Shown here one piece after another: positions 1-7,952 of a stretch of DNA of 12,520 bases. The notes below the pieces were generated by a model. That model was not told the DNA's origin and made no database searches. It saw only the letters and a list, made by a program, of their open reading frames with translations. Origin of the DNA: Metamycoplasmataceae bacterium (GTDB taxonomy: Bacteria; Bacillota_I; Bacilli_A; Mycoplasmatales; Metamycoplasmataceae). The stretch is taken from NCBI GenBank assembly GCA_029942215.1, contig JAOZTM010000005.1, forward strand, positions 1 through 12,520. The letters run 5' to 3'. A program made the translations under genes and the position numbers. Each line of letters begins with the position of its first letter. Within the stretch, counting starts at the first letter, position 1.

Positions 1-1
1 T

Positions 2-22
2 AACAACTCATGTTGTTTTTTT
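2..22 (+). terminator. Rho-independent terminator of an upstream gene
   Basis: AACAAC (2-7) and GTTGTT (12-17) form a 6-bp stem around the loop TCAT, followed directly by a run of T. The upstream gene lies outside the window; the TAA at 1-3 could be its stop codon, but that cannot be checked here. Confidence 0.7.
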
Positions 23-23
23 A

Positions 24-48
24 TTGAATTTTTAGTGAAAAGTATAAA
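24..48 (+). promoter_or_regulatory. Putative upp promoter
   Basis: A -35-like TTGAAT (24-29) precedes a -10-like TATAAA (43-48). The 13-nt spacer is short, so the -35 assignment is weak. The upp ribosome binding site AAAAGGAG (55-62) sits 6 nt before the ATG at 69. Confidence 0.4.
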
Positions 49-68
49 ATATACAAAAGGAGTTATAT

Positions 69-692
69 ATGACAAAGATATTAAAGCACCCGTTAATTGA
101 AATTAAATTAACAAAAATGAGAGATGCAAACGCAGATCACACTTCATTCAGAAAGAACTTAAATGAGATTGCCTCATTAATGGTTTACGAAGTACTAAGA
201 GATTACAAGGCTAAAGATAAGGAAGTTAAAACACCTACTGGAGCAACTGCAAAAGGAAAAGCATTTGATAAAGAAATTGTTATAGTTCCAATATTAAGAG
301 CTGGTCTTGGAATGGTTCAAGGAATTGAAGAACTTGTACCTCAAGCTAGAATTGGACACATCGGTATGTATAGAGATGAAGAAACATTCGAAGCTGTTCC
401 TTACTTCTATAAGATGCCAGACGTATCTAAAGACTCTGAAATCATTGTTGTTGATCCTATGCTTGCAACAGGAGTATCTGCAAATGATGCAATTAAAAAA
501 CTTAAAGATGATGGATTTACAAATATCAGAATGGTAGCATTAGTTGCTGCTCCTGAAGGAGTTAAAGCTCTTGAAGAAAAAAATCCTGATGTTAATTTAT
601 ATCTTGCTTCACTTGATGAAAAGCTAGATGAAAACAAATATATCATCCCTGGATTAGGTGATGCCGGAGACAGATTATTCGGAACTAAATAA
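69..692 (+). CDS. upp: Uracil phosphoribosyltransferase
   Basis: This cytosolic enzyme of pyrimidine salvage converts uracil and PRPP to UMP and pyrophosphate. The 207-residue length is normal for the family. Visible motifs are the PRPP-binding loop VDPMLATGVS (about 128-137), the RAGLGM segment (77-82), and the C-terminal uracil-binding stretch IPGLGDAGDR (193-202). The ATG has a strong Shine-Dalgarno, AAAAGGAG, 6 nt upstream. The gene is flanked by a terminator on each side, so it is probably transcribed alone. All arginines are AGA and the protein has no Trp. Mollicutes generally depend on base salvage, which fits. Nothing in the sequence is unusual. Confidence 0.97.
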   Translation: MTKILKHPLIEIKLTKMRDANADHTSFRKNLNEIASLMVYEVLRDYKAKDKEVKTPTGATAKGKAFDKEIVIVPILRAGLGMVQGIEELVPQARIGHIGMYRDEETFEAVPYFYKMPDVSKDSEIIVVDPMLATGVSANDAIKKLKDDGFTNIRMVALVAAPEGVKALEEKNPDVNLYLASLDEKLDENKYIIPGLGDAGDRLFGTK

Positions 693-713
693 ATACTTGA
701 TTGTATTTTTTTT
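691..713 (+). terminator. Weak terminator after upp
   Basis: AAATAC (691-696) pairs with GTATTT (703-708) around the loop TTGATT, and a T run (706-713) follows. The stem is only 6 bp, nearly all A-T, and starts within the upp stop codon, so termination may be partial. Confidence 0.5.
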
Positions 714-726
714 AATTATTTTTTTA

Positions 727-755
727 TTGCACCTACTTTTTTAGATATATATAAG
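727..755 (+). promoter_or_regulatory. Possible ruvAB promoter
   Basis: TTGCAC (727-732) resembles a -35 box and TATAAG (750-755) is a -10 candidate with a 17-nt spacer. TATATA at 746-751 is an alternative -10. A Shine-Dalgarno GGAGGG lies at 758-763, close to the ATG at 766, so the exact start site matters and cannot be settled by eye. Confidence 0.35.
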
Positions 756-765
756 TGGAGGGCAA

Positions 766-1332
766 ATGAATTTATATAAAATAGGAAAGATAGTTTCGAT
801 TGGAAAGACATATATTATTCTTGAAACAAATAACATTGGATCAATAATATATGTAGCTAGACCAAAGGAATTTAAGGTAGAAAAAACAAGAAAGATTTTT
901 ATCTACGAACACAAAACAGATTACACAGAATCTATATACGGATTCTCTAATTTTAAAGAAAGGGTTCTTTTCGAGAATCTTTTAAAAGTAAGCGGGATAG
1001 GTCCTAAGACAGCAGTCAACATACTGAAAGATGGAATAGACCGTCCAGTTGAATTGATTGCTTCTGGTGATGCTACTGGATTATCTCAGTATCCATCTAT
1101 AGGATTGAAAACAGCAAACCAAATAGTATTCCAACTTAAAGAACTTTACAAGAATATAGAAGTGATTAAATCAGGACTGGTTTCACCACTTGAAGTTTCT
1201 TCACCTTTGAAAACTCTTGGGTTTAACGATAGACAAATCAAACACGCAATAGAAACTTTAAAACCAGAAAAGAATATTGAGACTCTTGTTGAGTCTGCAA
1301 TAAAACTAATCTCAAGTGCAAATTTCTCTTAG
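766..1332 (+). CDS. ruvA: Holliday junction branch migration protein RuvA
   Basis: RuvA binds four-way DNA junctions as a tetramer and loads the RuvB motor for branch migration in recombinational repair. The 188-residue protein has the expected order: an N-terminal OB-fold (about 1-62), two helix-hairpin-helix motifs (VSGIGPKTA at 75-83 and YPSIGLKTA at 109-117), and a C-terminal RuvB-contacting domain (about 146-186). Conservation outside the HhH motifs is low, as is common for mycoplasma RuvA. GGAGGG at 758-763 supports the ATG at 766. The 3' end overlaps ruvB by 17 nt, which indicates a co-transcribed and probably translationally coupled pair. No ruvC is seen here; Mollicutes generally lack it and use RecU as resolvase (established knowledge). 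Confidence 0.93.
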   Translation: MNLYKIGKIVSIGKTYIILETNNIGSIIYVARPKEFKVEKTRKIFIYEHKTDYTESIYGFSNFKERVLFENLLKVSGIGPKTAVNILKDGIDRPVELIASGDATGLSQYPSIGLKTANQIVFQLKELYKNIEVIKSGLVSPLEVSSPLKTLGFNDRQIKHAIETLKPEKNIETLVESAIKLISSANFS

Positions 1333-2272
1333 ACCTAAAACGTTCAAAGAGTTTGTTGGACAAGAGAAGCTAAAGAAAGTTTTAAAGATTATTATTGAAT
1401 CATCAAAGAAGAGGAAGATTACAGTTGATCATATTTTGTTATATGGAAAACCAGGATCTGGAAAAACTTCTTTGGCTTCAATAATCGCAAATGAAATTGG
1501 TGTTGGAATTAAATATGCACAAGGACCATTGCTTGAAAAGAAAGCTGACATTTTAATGTTGCTTGGTTCTATCTCCAAAGGAGATGTTTTATTCATTGAC
1601 GAAATACATGGAATAAATAGAAACATTGAAGAGCTTCTTTATTCTGCAATTGAAGATGGAGTGATTGATATTGTTGTGGGACCAGAAGGTGATTCAAGAA
1701 TAGTAAGAATGAAACTTCCTGCTTTCACAATAATTGGAGCAACAACAAAGATTGGCGCTTTATCAATTCCTCTGAAAGATAGATTTGGAATCATTGGAAA
1801 GATTGTTGATTACACTAACGAGGAAATGTCGAAGTTAATAAACAATTCAATTACAAATCTAAAGATGAAGATAAATCAAGAAGGGCTTGATTTGATTGTT
1901 GATCATTCAAAGTTAACTCCTAGGGTTGCAAACAATCTAATAAAGAGAATTATTGATTTCGCAACTATTGAAGATTCCACAACACTAGATGTTTCAATCA
2001 TAAGAAACACTTTTGAATCTTTAGGTCTTTATAAACATGGACTTAGTGAAAGTCATATTGAATACCTAAAGATACTTGCTGAAGTGTTTGATGCTAAGAG
2101 TGCATCTATTGAAAGTATTTCTTCTGTTTTGATTGAAGATAAAAGAAGTATTGAATTAAACATAGAACCAATACTCTTGAACAAGAAATTCATCTCAAAA
2201 ACAGCAAGAGGAAGAAAAATTACAAATGAAGGAATAACCTACTTAACGACATATAACCTAAAGGGTTATTAG
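1316..2272 (+). CDS. ruvB: Holliday junction DNA helicase RuvB (GTG start)
   Basis: RuvB is the AAA+ ring motor that moves Holliday junctions together with RuvA. The 318-residue product shows the N-terminal LRPKTFKEFVGQ box, Walker A GKPGSGKT (44-51), Walker B FIDEIH (93-98), sensor 1 GATT (141-144), the arginine-finger segment LKDRFG (about 153-158), a sensor-2 helix beginning TPRVANNL, and a C-terminal winged-helix segment TARGRKIT. The start is a GTG at 1316 inside the last codons of ruvA in another frame. It is chosen because the conserved RuvB N-terminus follows at once and no suitable ATG exists. No good Shine-Dalgarno precedes it, so translation is probably coupled to ruvA termination. 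The protein has no Trp codon. Confidence 0.95.
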   Translation: MQISLRPKTFKEFVGQEKLKKVLKIIIESSKKRKITVDHILLYGKPGSGKTSLASIIANEIGVGIKYAQGPLLEKKADILMLLGSISKGDVLFIDEIHGINRNIEELLYSAIEDGVIDIVVGPEGDSRIVRMKLPAFTIIGATTKIGALSIPLKDRFGIIGKIVDYTNEEMSKLINNSITNLKMKINQEGLDLIVDHSKLTPRVANNLIKRIIDFATIEDSTTLDVSIIRNTFESLGLYKHGLSESHIEYLKILAEVFDAKSASIESISSVLIEDKRSIELNIEPILLNKKFISKTARGRKITNEGITYLTTYNLKGY

Positions 2273-2294
2273 TCTTATAGAAAGGCTATTAATA

Positions 2295-2300
2295 TATAAT
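2295..2300 (+). promoter_or_regulatory. -10 box for leaderless secDF mRNA
   Basis: A perfect TATAAT lies 7 nt before the secDF ATG (2308). A start site 6-7 nt past the box falls at or next to the ATG, and no Shine-Dalgarno is present. No convincing -35 is visible. Confidence 0.6.
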
Positions 2301-2307
2301 TAGACAG

Positions 2308-4839
2308 ATGAAATTCTTTAAAATGACGAACATAAAAAGAATGCTAATTCTTGGAGTAACAGTGGTAGCAACAGTAGTTGCTGTCGCTTTAGGTTCAATT
2401 TTTTATATTGCTCCTCATTCAAAGACTTCTATTGAGTATTCAGGTGGATATGAATACGTTGTTAAAATTAACACTTCAGGAAACAACTCACAATCTATTT
2501 CAACAGAGGTAGCTGAAGCTATCTATGAAAGAATAGATTCATTAGGTGTTGGTGGAGCTCAAGTTGAAACAGGTTCTTCAGGTGGATCTGGAACTGTAAG
2601 AGTTAGATACCCTGGACTTACAACTGCAGCAGATAGAAAAGCTTTAGAAGATTTAATAACTCAAAAGCCTCATCTTACATTTACAGATGTATATGCCAAT
2701 TCATTGTTTAACAACTCTGGGCAGTTTCCAAATGCTTTGAGTGGATTAACAACTCCGACAACAAACACAATGCCAGCACTTACAAATTATGAACACTCAA
2801 ATGTTCCTTTAGCTGCAGACGGTGCTAAAGCAATATTTGAAAATGGACAGAACAAAGTTCAAATAACTTTAAGATCTGGTGCTGAGACAGAATGAAAAGC
2901 TGTAACTGAATACATTGCTAAGATGGCTCCAGGTACAAACTCTGTTGTTGCATGATTAGATGTAACTGATTTCCAAACTGAATTACAAACACTACAAAAT
3001 AGTAATTCACTTGGTGGAACACCTTTAACTGGCAATCCTTATATGGATGCGTATGTAAATTCTGATCCAACTAACAATACTTTAAGAGCTTCAACTATTG
3101 ATGCAAGTAGATACATGATTTCTGCTGCTCAAGTTAAATCTGGTTTAACTGGACAAACATTTGTTCTTGAAGGACAGTTCACAAAAGCTGAAGCAAAAGA
3201 CTTAGCTCAAAAATTAAACTATGGTTCTGCGAACTATACTTTAGATTTACTTTCATCAAAGAGTATTGATGCTACATATGGATCAAACGCATTTAAGAAA
3301 GCAATCATTGCAGGAATCATTGTATTCTCTGTAATTGCAATCTTCTTAATGGTTAACTATGGACTGCTTGGAGCACTATCAACAATCTCTCTTGCTCTTT
3401 ACATGTTCTTAACATTATTAATGTTTACAGTTATGAGAGGTGAGTATTCACCCGCTACTATCGCAGCTCTAATAATTGGTGTTGGTATGTCAGTTGATGC
3501 AAACATCATCACTTTCGAACGACTCAAGAATGAACTCTATCGGGGCTCTTCATTGAAACGTGCGAACAAACAAGCTAATCGGATGTCCTTATCCGCCATC
3601 TTTGATGCGAATGTCACAACCTTGATAATTGCCTTTGTCTTATTCTATTTCGGTACCCGGAATATTATGGGATTATCAATCATGCTTATGTTGTCAATAT
3701 TCTTTACATTGATCGTCATGCTTGGATTCACAAGAATCATGGCTTCACTATTATTGAACACAGGATACTTTGATGACAAAAAAGGATGAATAGGTGTTGC
3801 ACCGAAATTCGACGCTAAAGTTCAAACTACTTTAGAAAAACCAAACTACATCAAAACCTCTAAATGGTTTGCGATAGGTTCCCTATCTATAATCGTAATA
3901 GGTATTATTGTCTTTGGTATTCTTGCAGTAGTAGGAGCTTCATTCGTACATGGGATGAACTTCTCTAAAGAATTTACAGGTGGAACAGACATTCTTATTA
4001 AGACGAACTCAACAACAGGATTTATTTCAGCAACAAATGTAACAAGCATAATGCAAGAATTGAAAACCACTGGTATACCAATTGGCGATATACATCAAGC
4101 AACTAATTCAGCTGGTGAAGTTACATCTATTACAGTTGATTCAACTGCAGGATTCAATGCTACAAACATCACAGCAGATGTAACCGCTGTAAACAGACAC
4201 TTGATTGTAGAGATGAACTCTGTATCAAATGAAACTGCTAAGAAGATTGTAAGAGATGCATTAATAGCTATCGCAATTGCTATAGGATTAATAATTCTTT
4301 ATACATTGATCAGATTCAAATGAACATATTCATTGGCAGCAATTATTGCTCTTATACATGATGCAATAATGGTTGTGGCTGTATTTGCGATTATAAGAGT
4401 TCAAGTATCTCCTATCTTTGTAGCAGGTATCTTATCAATAATTGGTTACTCAATCAATGATACGATTGTTACATTCGATAGAATCAGAGAGAACATGAAT
4501 GCTCACGTTGGTAAGTTCGACGATGAAGCTATTAAAGGAATCGGAAATCAAGCTGTTAAAGAAACAGTTAAGAGATCTCTTCTTACTTCATTCACAACAG
4601 TTACAGCAATCTTAATTCTTATGTCATTCGGTAATGCAACAGAATGATCATTCAATATAGCTATGCTAGTTGGTCTAGTTGCTGGTACTTATTCTTCAAT
4701 CTTTATTGCTACATACATATGAAGCAAGTTAGAGATTAGAAGACAAAGAGGTATCAACAACAGAGAGAAGAAAAACTTCTGAAAAACTGAAGGTATTGAA
4801 GAACAAACATTTGATGGTATAAACGATTTCAAAGCCTAA
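2308..4839 (+). CDS. secDF: Fused protein-export membrane protein SecDF
   Basis: SecDF uses the proton gradient to help SecYEG-exported proteins leave the translocon on the outer face of the membrane. Under table 4 this is one 843-residue frame; TGA at 2893, 2953, 3787, 4321, 4645, 4720 and 4780 reads as Trp. The SecD half has a first membrane helix (about 11-34), a D1-like box IEYSGG, an extracellular P1-type domain, then helices with motif SVDANIITFER carrying the expected proton-path Asp at residue 397. The SecF half starts with a helix near residue 520, an F1-like box EFTGGT, and SINDTIVTFDR with Asp718. Both the D1 and F1 boxes carry Glu where many homologues have Asp. The ATG follows TATAAT by 7 nt with no ribosome binding site. 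Residues 404-451 use very atypical codons (separate entry). Confidence 0.93.
3517..3660 (+). other. Patch of atypical codons inside secDF
   Basis: Five consecutive Arg codons here are CGA (3520), CGG (3541), CGT (3559), CGG (3580) and CGG (3658), with no AGA. The neighbouring Arg codons on both sides (3436 and the next after 3720) are AGA, as almost everywhere else in the window. TCC, GCC, ACC, GCG and CTC codons also cluster here. The frame stays open and the protein (residues 404-451, the loop and helix after the SVDAN motif) keeps normal SecD features such as DANVTTLI. CGGAT (3580-3584) and ATCCG (3591-3595) can pair into a small hairpin. Confidence 0.75.
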
Positions 4840-4844
4840 TAATG

Positions 4845-4850
4845 TATAAT
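4845..4850 (+). promoter_or_regulatory. -10 box of the hisS-aspS operon
   Basis: TATAAT starts 6 nt after the secDF stop codon. It predicts a transcript start near 4857 and so an untranslated leader of about 130 nt before hisS. No clear -35 hexamer is seen. Confidence 0.6.
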
Positions 4851-4856
4851 ATTAAT

Positions 4857-4969
4857 ATATCAGTCTATGACTAAGGAATATGACACCTTACGAGATTACC
4901 GTTTCATCTACGCTACAGATTAAGAGTCCTGATTAAGGTGGCACGTTAGTCCTTAATCATGACTTTTTT
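4857..4969 (+). promoter_or_regulatory. T-box-like attenuator leader of hisS-aspS
   Basis: The leader holds AAGGTGGCAC (4935-4944) followed by GTCCTT (4949-4954), close to the AAGGTGGNAC...GTCCTT core of T-box riboswitches, which sense uncharged tRNA. The TGGC in this core would pair with a GCCA tRNA end, i.e. discriminator G73, as in bacterial tRNA-Asp. Upstream, TAAGG (4872-4876) and CCTTA (4886-4890) form a hairpin whose 9-nt loop contains GAC, an Asp codon, followed by A. A second small hairpin, AGTC/GACT (4862-4872), shares its last T (4872) with that stem. Against a classical T-box, the whole leader is far shorter than usual, the full Stem I is absent, and the T-box core sits in the loop of the terminator itself. 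A degenerate T-box, an ultrashort variant or an unrelated attenuator are all possible. Confidence 0.5.
4925..4969 (+). terminator. Attenuator hairpin before hisS
   Basis: AGTC (4925-4928) plus GATTAAGG (4931-4938) pairs with CCTTAATC (4951-4958) plus GACT (4961-4964), with a 2x2 internal loop and a 12-nt apical loop, followed by six T (4964-4969). A second copy, GATTAAG (4918-4924), can pair with CTTAATC (4952-4958) instead and would leave the T run detached from a stem. This gives a possible on/off switch upstream of an aminoacyl-tRNA synthetase operon. Confidence 0.75.
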
Positions 4970-4986
4970 ATATTAAGGAGAAAAAT

Positions 4987-6258
4987 ATGAACAGACCAAA
5001 AGGAACAAAAGATATATTCGGAAACAGACAAAGAATTAGAACTAGTGTTAAAGAAACACTTAGTGCTGTTGCCAGAATATATAACTTTGAAGAAATAGAA
5101 ACACCAATCTTTGAAAGAAAAGAAGTTTTTGTTAAATCAGTTGGAGAAACATCAGATATCGTTTCTAAAGAAATGTATGAGTTCAAAGACAAAAAAGGTA
5201 GAGAGATGGTTCTTAGACCAGAAGGAACTGCTGGAACTATAAGAGCTATTGTTGAAAACAAATTATTTGTAAGTGAAGATACTTCAAAGGTTTTCTACAT
5301 GGGTCCTATGTTCAGATATGAGAATCCTCAAAAAGGTAGACAAAGACAATTCACACAGTTCGGTGTTGAAATGATTTGTGATAAAGATCCTTATGCAGAT
5401 GCAGAAGTAATCCTTATGGCTGACTTGATGCTGAAAGCATTAGGGCTTAAATCAAAACTATTAATTAACTCACTTGGAGATAAAGAAACAAGAGAAGCTT
5501 ATTCAACTGAACTTAAGAAATACTTCAAAAAGAACATTTCAGAATTATCAGAAGATTCAGTTAATAGAATTGACAAGAACCCAATGAGAATTCTTGATGA
5601 CAAAGTTGATGCTAAGAAAGACGTAGTTATTAATGCTCCTAAGATTTCTGAGTTTTACTCAAAAGAAACTAAAGAGTATTTAGATACACTTACAAACTTC
5701 CTTAAGTCAATGGAAGTTGAATTTGAAATTGATCAGTCTCTAGTTAGAGGATTAGATTACTATACAGATACAGCATTTGAATTTGTTTCTGTATCAGACG
5801 TAGCTGGATCACAATCAACATTAATTGGTGGTGGAAGATATTCAGGTTTAGTTAAATCATTCGGTGGTCCTGATAAATCAGGTATTGGTTTCGGTATCGG
5901 TATTGAAAGAATAGTAAACGATGTTGAAGCTTTACTAGGTGATGAAATCATTGAAAGAAAAGTACAAGCATACGTTCTTAATATTGATGAAAGCTCAATG
6001 CAAGCAACTGCTGGTATTGTTAACATGTTAAGAACTGCTGGACTTGTTGTTGATTGAAACAGGAAACCAACTAAGCTTGTTAAAGCATTTGATAAAGCTG
6101 ACAAGGCTGGAGCGTTTTATAAAATAATTGCTGGTAAGAAAGAATTAGAAAAAGGAAACGTAATGGTTAAGTTCAACGATGTTCAAGAAGAAGTTGCGAT
6201 CACAGAACTGATTGCTTACATATCTAAAAACATTGGAGGTAACGATGAAGAAAATTAA
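4987..6258 (+). CDS. hisS: Histidyl-tRNA synthetase
   Basis: This class II synthetase charges tRNA-His with histidine using ATP. The intact product is 423 residues, normal for HisRS, with one TGA read as Trp (6055). Features in order: N-terminal RPKGTKDI, motif 2 MFRYENPQKGRQRQFTQF (about 108-125), the HisRS-specific histidine-binding box LVRGLDYYT (252-260), motif 3 GIGFGIGIER (about 299-308), and a C-terminal anticodon-binding domain. AAGGAG (4975-4980) lies 6 nt before the ATG. The gene is first in an operon with aspS, an order common in Firmicutes and relatives, and is preceded by a T-box-like attenuator. Its 3' end overlaps aspS by 14 nt. Confidence 0.96.
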
Positions 6259-7939
6259 TAACGGAGAGTTAACAATTAAAAACTTAGGTGATCAAGTTAC
6301 ACTTAAAGGTTTTGTTGCAAACAAAAGAAAAATGGGTGGAGTTATGTTTATCGATCTTAGAGATAGATGAGGCATTACTCAACTTGTTGTTAAAAACAAC
6401 GAAGAAGAAATTTCAAAAGAAAGTGTTCTTGAAGTTACAGGTAAAGTTATCAAACGTGTTGATGCGAATGAAAACATTGCAACAGGAGAAATTGAAATTG
6501 ATGTTGAATCAATAACAGTTCTTTCTAAAGCTGAACAACTACCTTTCATCATTCATGATGAGTTAGACGCAAAAGAAGATACAAGACTTCGTCACAGATA
6601 CTTAGACCTAAGAAGACCTGTGATGCAAGAGAAGATAATCCTAAGGCATAAAGTAAATAAAGCCTTTAGAGATTTTCTTGATGCAAAAGATTTCTTAGAA
6701 ATAGAAACACCATTGCTTTCTAAATCAACTCCCGAAGGAGCAAGAGACTTCTTGGTTCCAACTAGAGACGAAGCTAAGTTCTTTGCACTTCCACAATCTC
6801 CACAAATCTATAAGCAACTATTAATGGCTTCTGGATTTGAAAAGTATTTCCAAATAGCAAGAGCTTTCAGAGATGAAGATTCAAGAAAAGATAGACAACC
6901 AGAATTCACACAATTAGATATTGAACTTTCATACGCTTCTGAAGAAGATGTAAAAGTATTAATTGAAGATATGTTTAAAACTGTGTTTGCAAAAATTGGA
7001 AACAAGATTGAAACACCGTTTGAAAGAATGGATTACGAAGTAGCTATGAATACTTATGGATCTGATAAACCAGACCTAAGATTTGAAAATACTTTAACTG
7101 ATGTAACTAAGTACTTTAAAGAAACTGAGTTCAATGTTTTCAAAACTGCGTCAGTAATTAAGATGGTTAGAATTGACGAAGTTCTTTCAGGTAAACAAAT
7201 TAAACTTCTAGAAGAAGAAGCTAAAAAGAACGGAGCCAAAGGAATGGCTTGAGCTTCATGAGATAAAGAAACCGAAGAAGCTAAAGGACCAGGGTTCAAA
7301 TTCTTTGCAGATGAAACAGCAAAAATTAATTCTGATCTAGGTTACGATGGTGGAACATTATTATTCATTGCTGATGAACTTGATGTTGTTAATAATGCAC
7401 TTGGAGCTATAAGAGTTAAACTGAACGAATTCTTTAATTTAGCATCTGACGAATTTAAATTTGTTTGAATTGAAAACTGACCAATGTTTGAAATTGACTC
7501 AGAAACAAACAAATTAACAGCGGCGCATCACCCCTTTACAGCCCCTTCAGACGAATTTGTTAGCTCATTCGACAAAGAACCAGCCAAAGCAATTGCGAAG
7601 GCTTACGACCTTGTTCTGAACGGATTTGAGATTGGTGGAGGATCTGTAAGAATAAATGATATCGATGTTCAAAGAAGAATGTTTGCAGCCGTAGGGCTTG
7701 ACGAAAAACAAGTTGAAAGCCAATTTGGTTTCTTCCTTGAAGCATTCAAGTATGGACTTCCTCCTCATGCAGGAGCAGCGTTTGGAATCGATAGATTAAT
7801 AATGATTCTTACAAACTCTAACTCAATCAGAGAAGTTATTGCATTCCCTAAAAACGCAAACGCTTCAGCTGTTATGGAAAACTCTCCATCAGTTGTTTCA
7901 GACAAACAACTTGACGAATACAATATTAAAATGAAATAA
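6245..7939 (+). CDS. aspS: Aspartyl-tRNA synthetase
   Basis: This class IIb synthetase charges tRNA-Asp with aspartate. The intact frame is 564 residues, with five TGA codons as Trp (6368, 7250, 7259, 7466, 7478); under the standard code it looks broken. An N-terminal anticodon-binding OB-fold includes FIDLRDRWG. The RYLDLRRP segment and motif 1 region follow, then motif 2 [19 protein letters not shown] (about 205-223), a bacterial-type insertion domain, the HHPFTAP segment (428-434) and motif 3 [13 protein letters not shown] (about 510-522). GGAGGT (6235-6240), located inside hisS, is 4 nt from the ATG, and the two genes overlap by 14 nt, so translation is coupled. Codons 426-458 are unusually G+C-rich. 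No separate promoter is visible. Confidence 0.96.
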
Positions 7940-7952
7940 TTAAAGGAGTCAA

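Noticed and set aside
2253..2269. Hairpin ATAACC/GGTTAT at the ruvB end as a terminator
   Set aside because: It has a 6-bp stem but no T run follows, and it lies within the last ruvB codons. It could be incidental.
3846..4070. Minus-strand open frames within secDF, hisS, aspS and upp
   Set aside because: They are shadows of well-recognised genes with no start signals, and their translations resemble no family I know.
2308..4839. Four separate SecD/SecF fragments, suggesting a pseudogene
   Set aside because: All pieces lie in one frame and are separated only by TGA codons at plausible Trp positions, as in every other gene here. With table 4 it is a single intact gene.
6245..7939. aspS broken by several in-frame stops
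   Set aside because: The interruptions are TGA = Trp, and all class II motifs are present in one frame of normal length.
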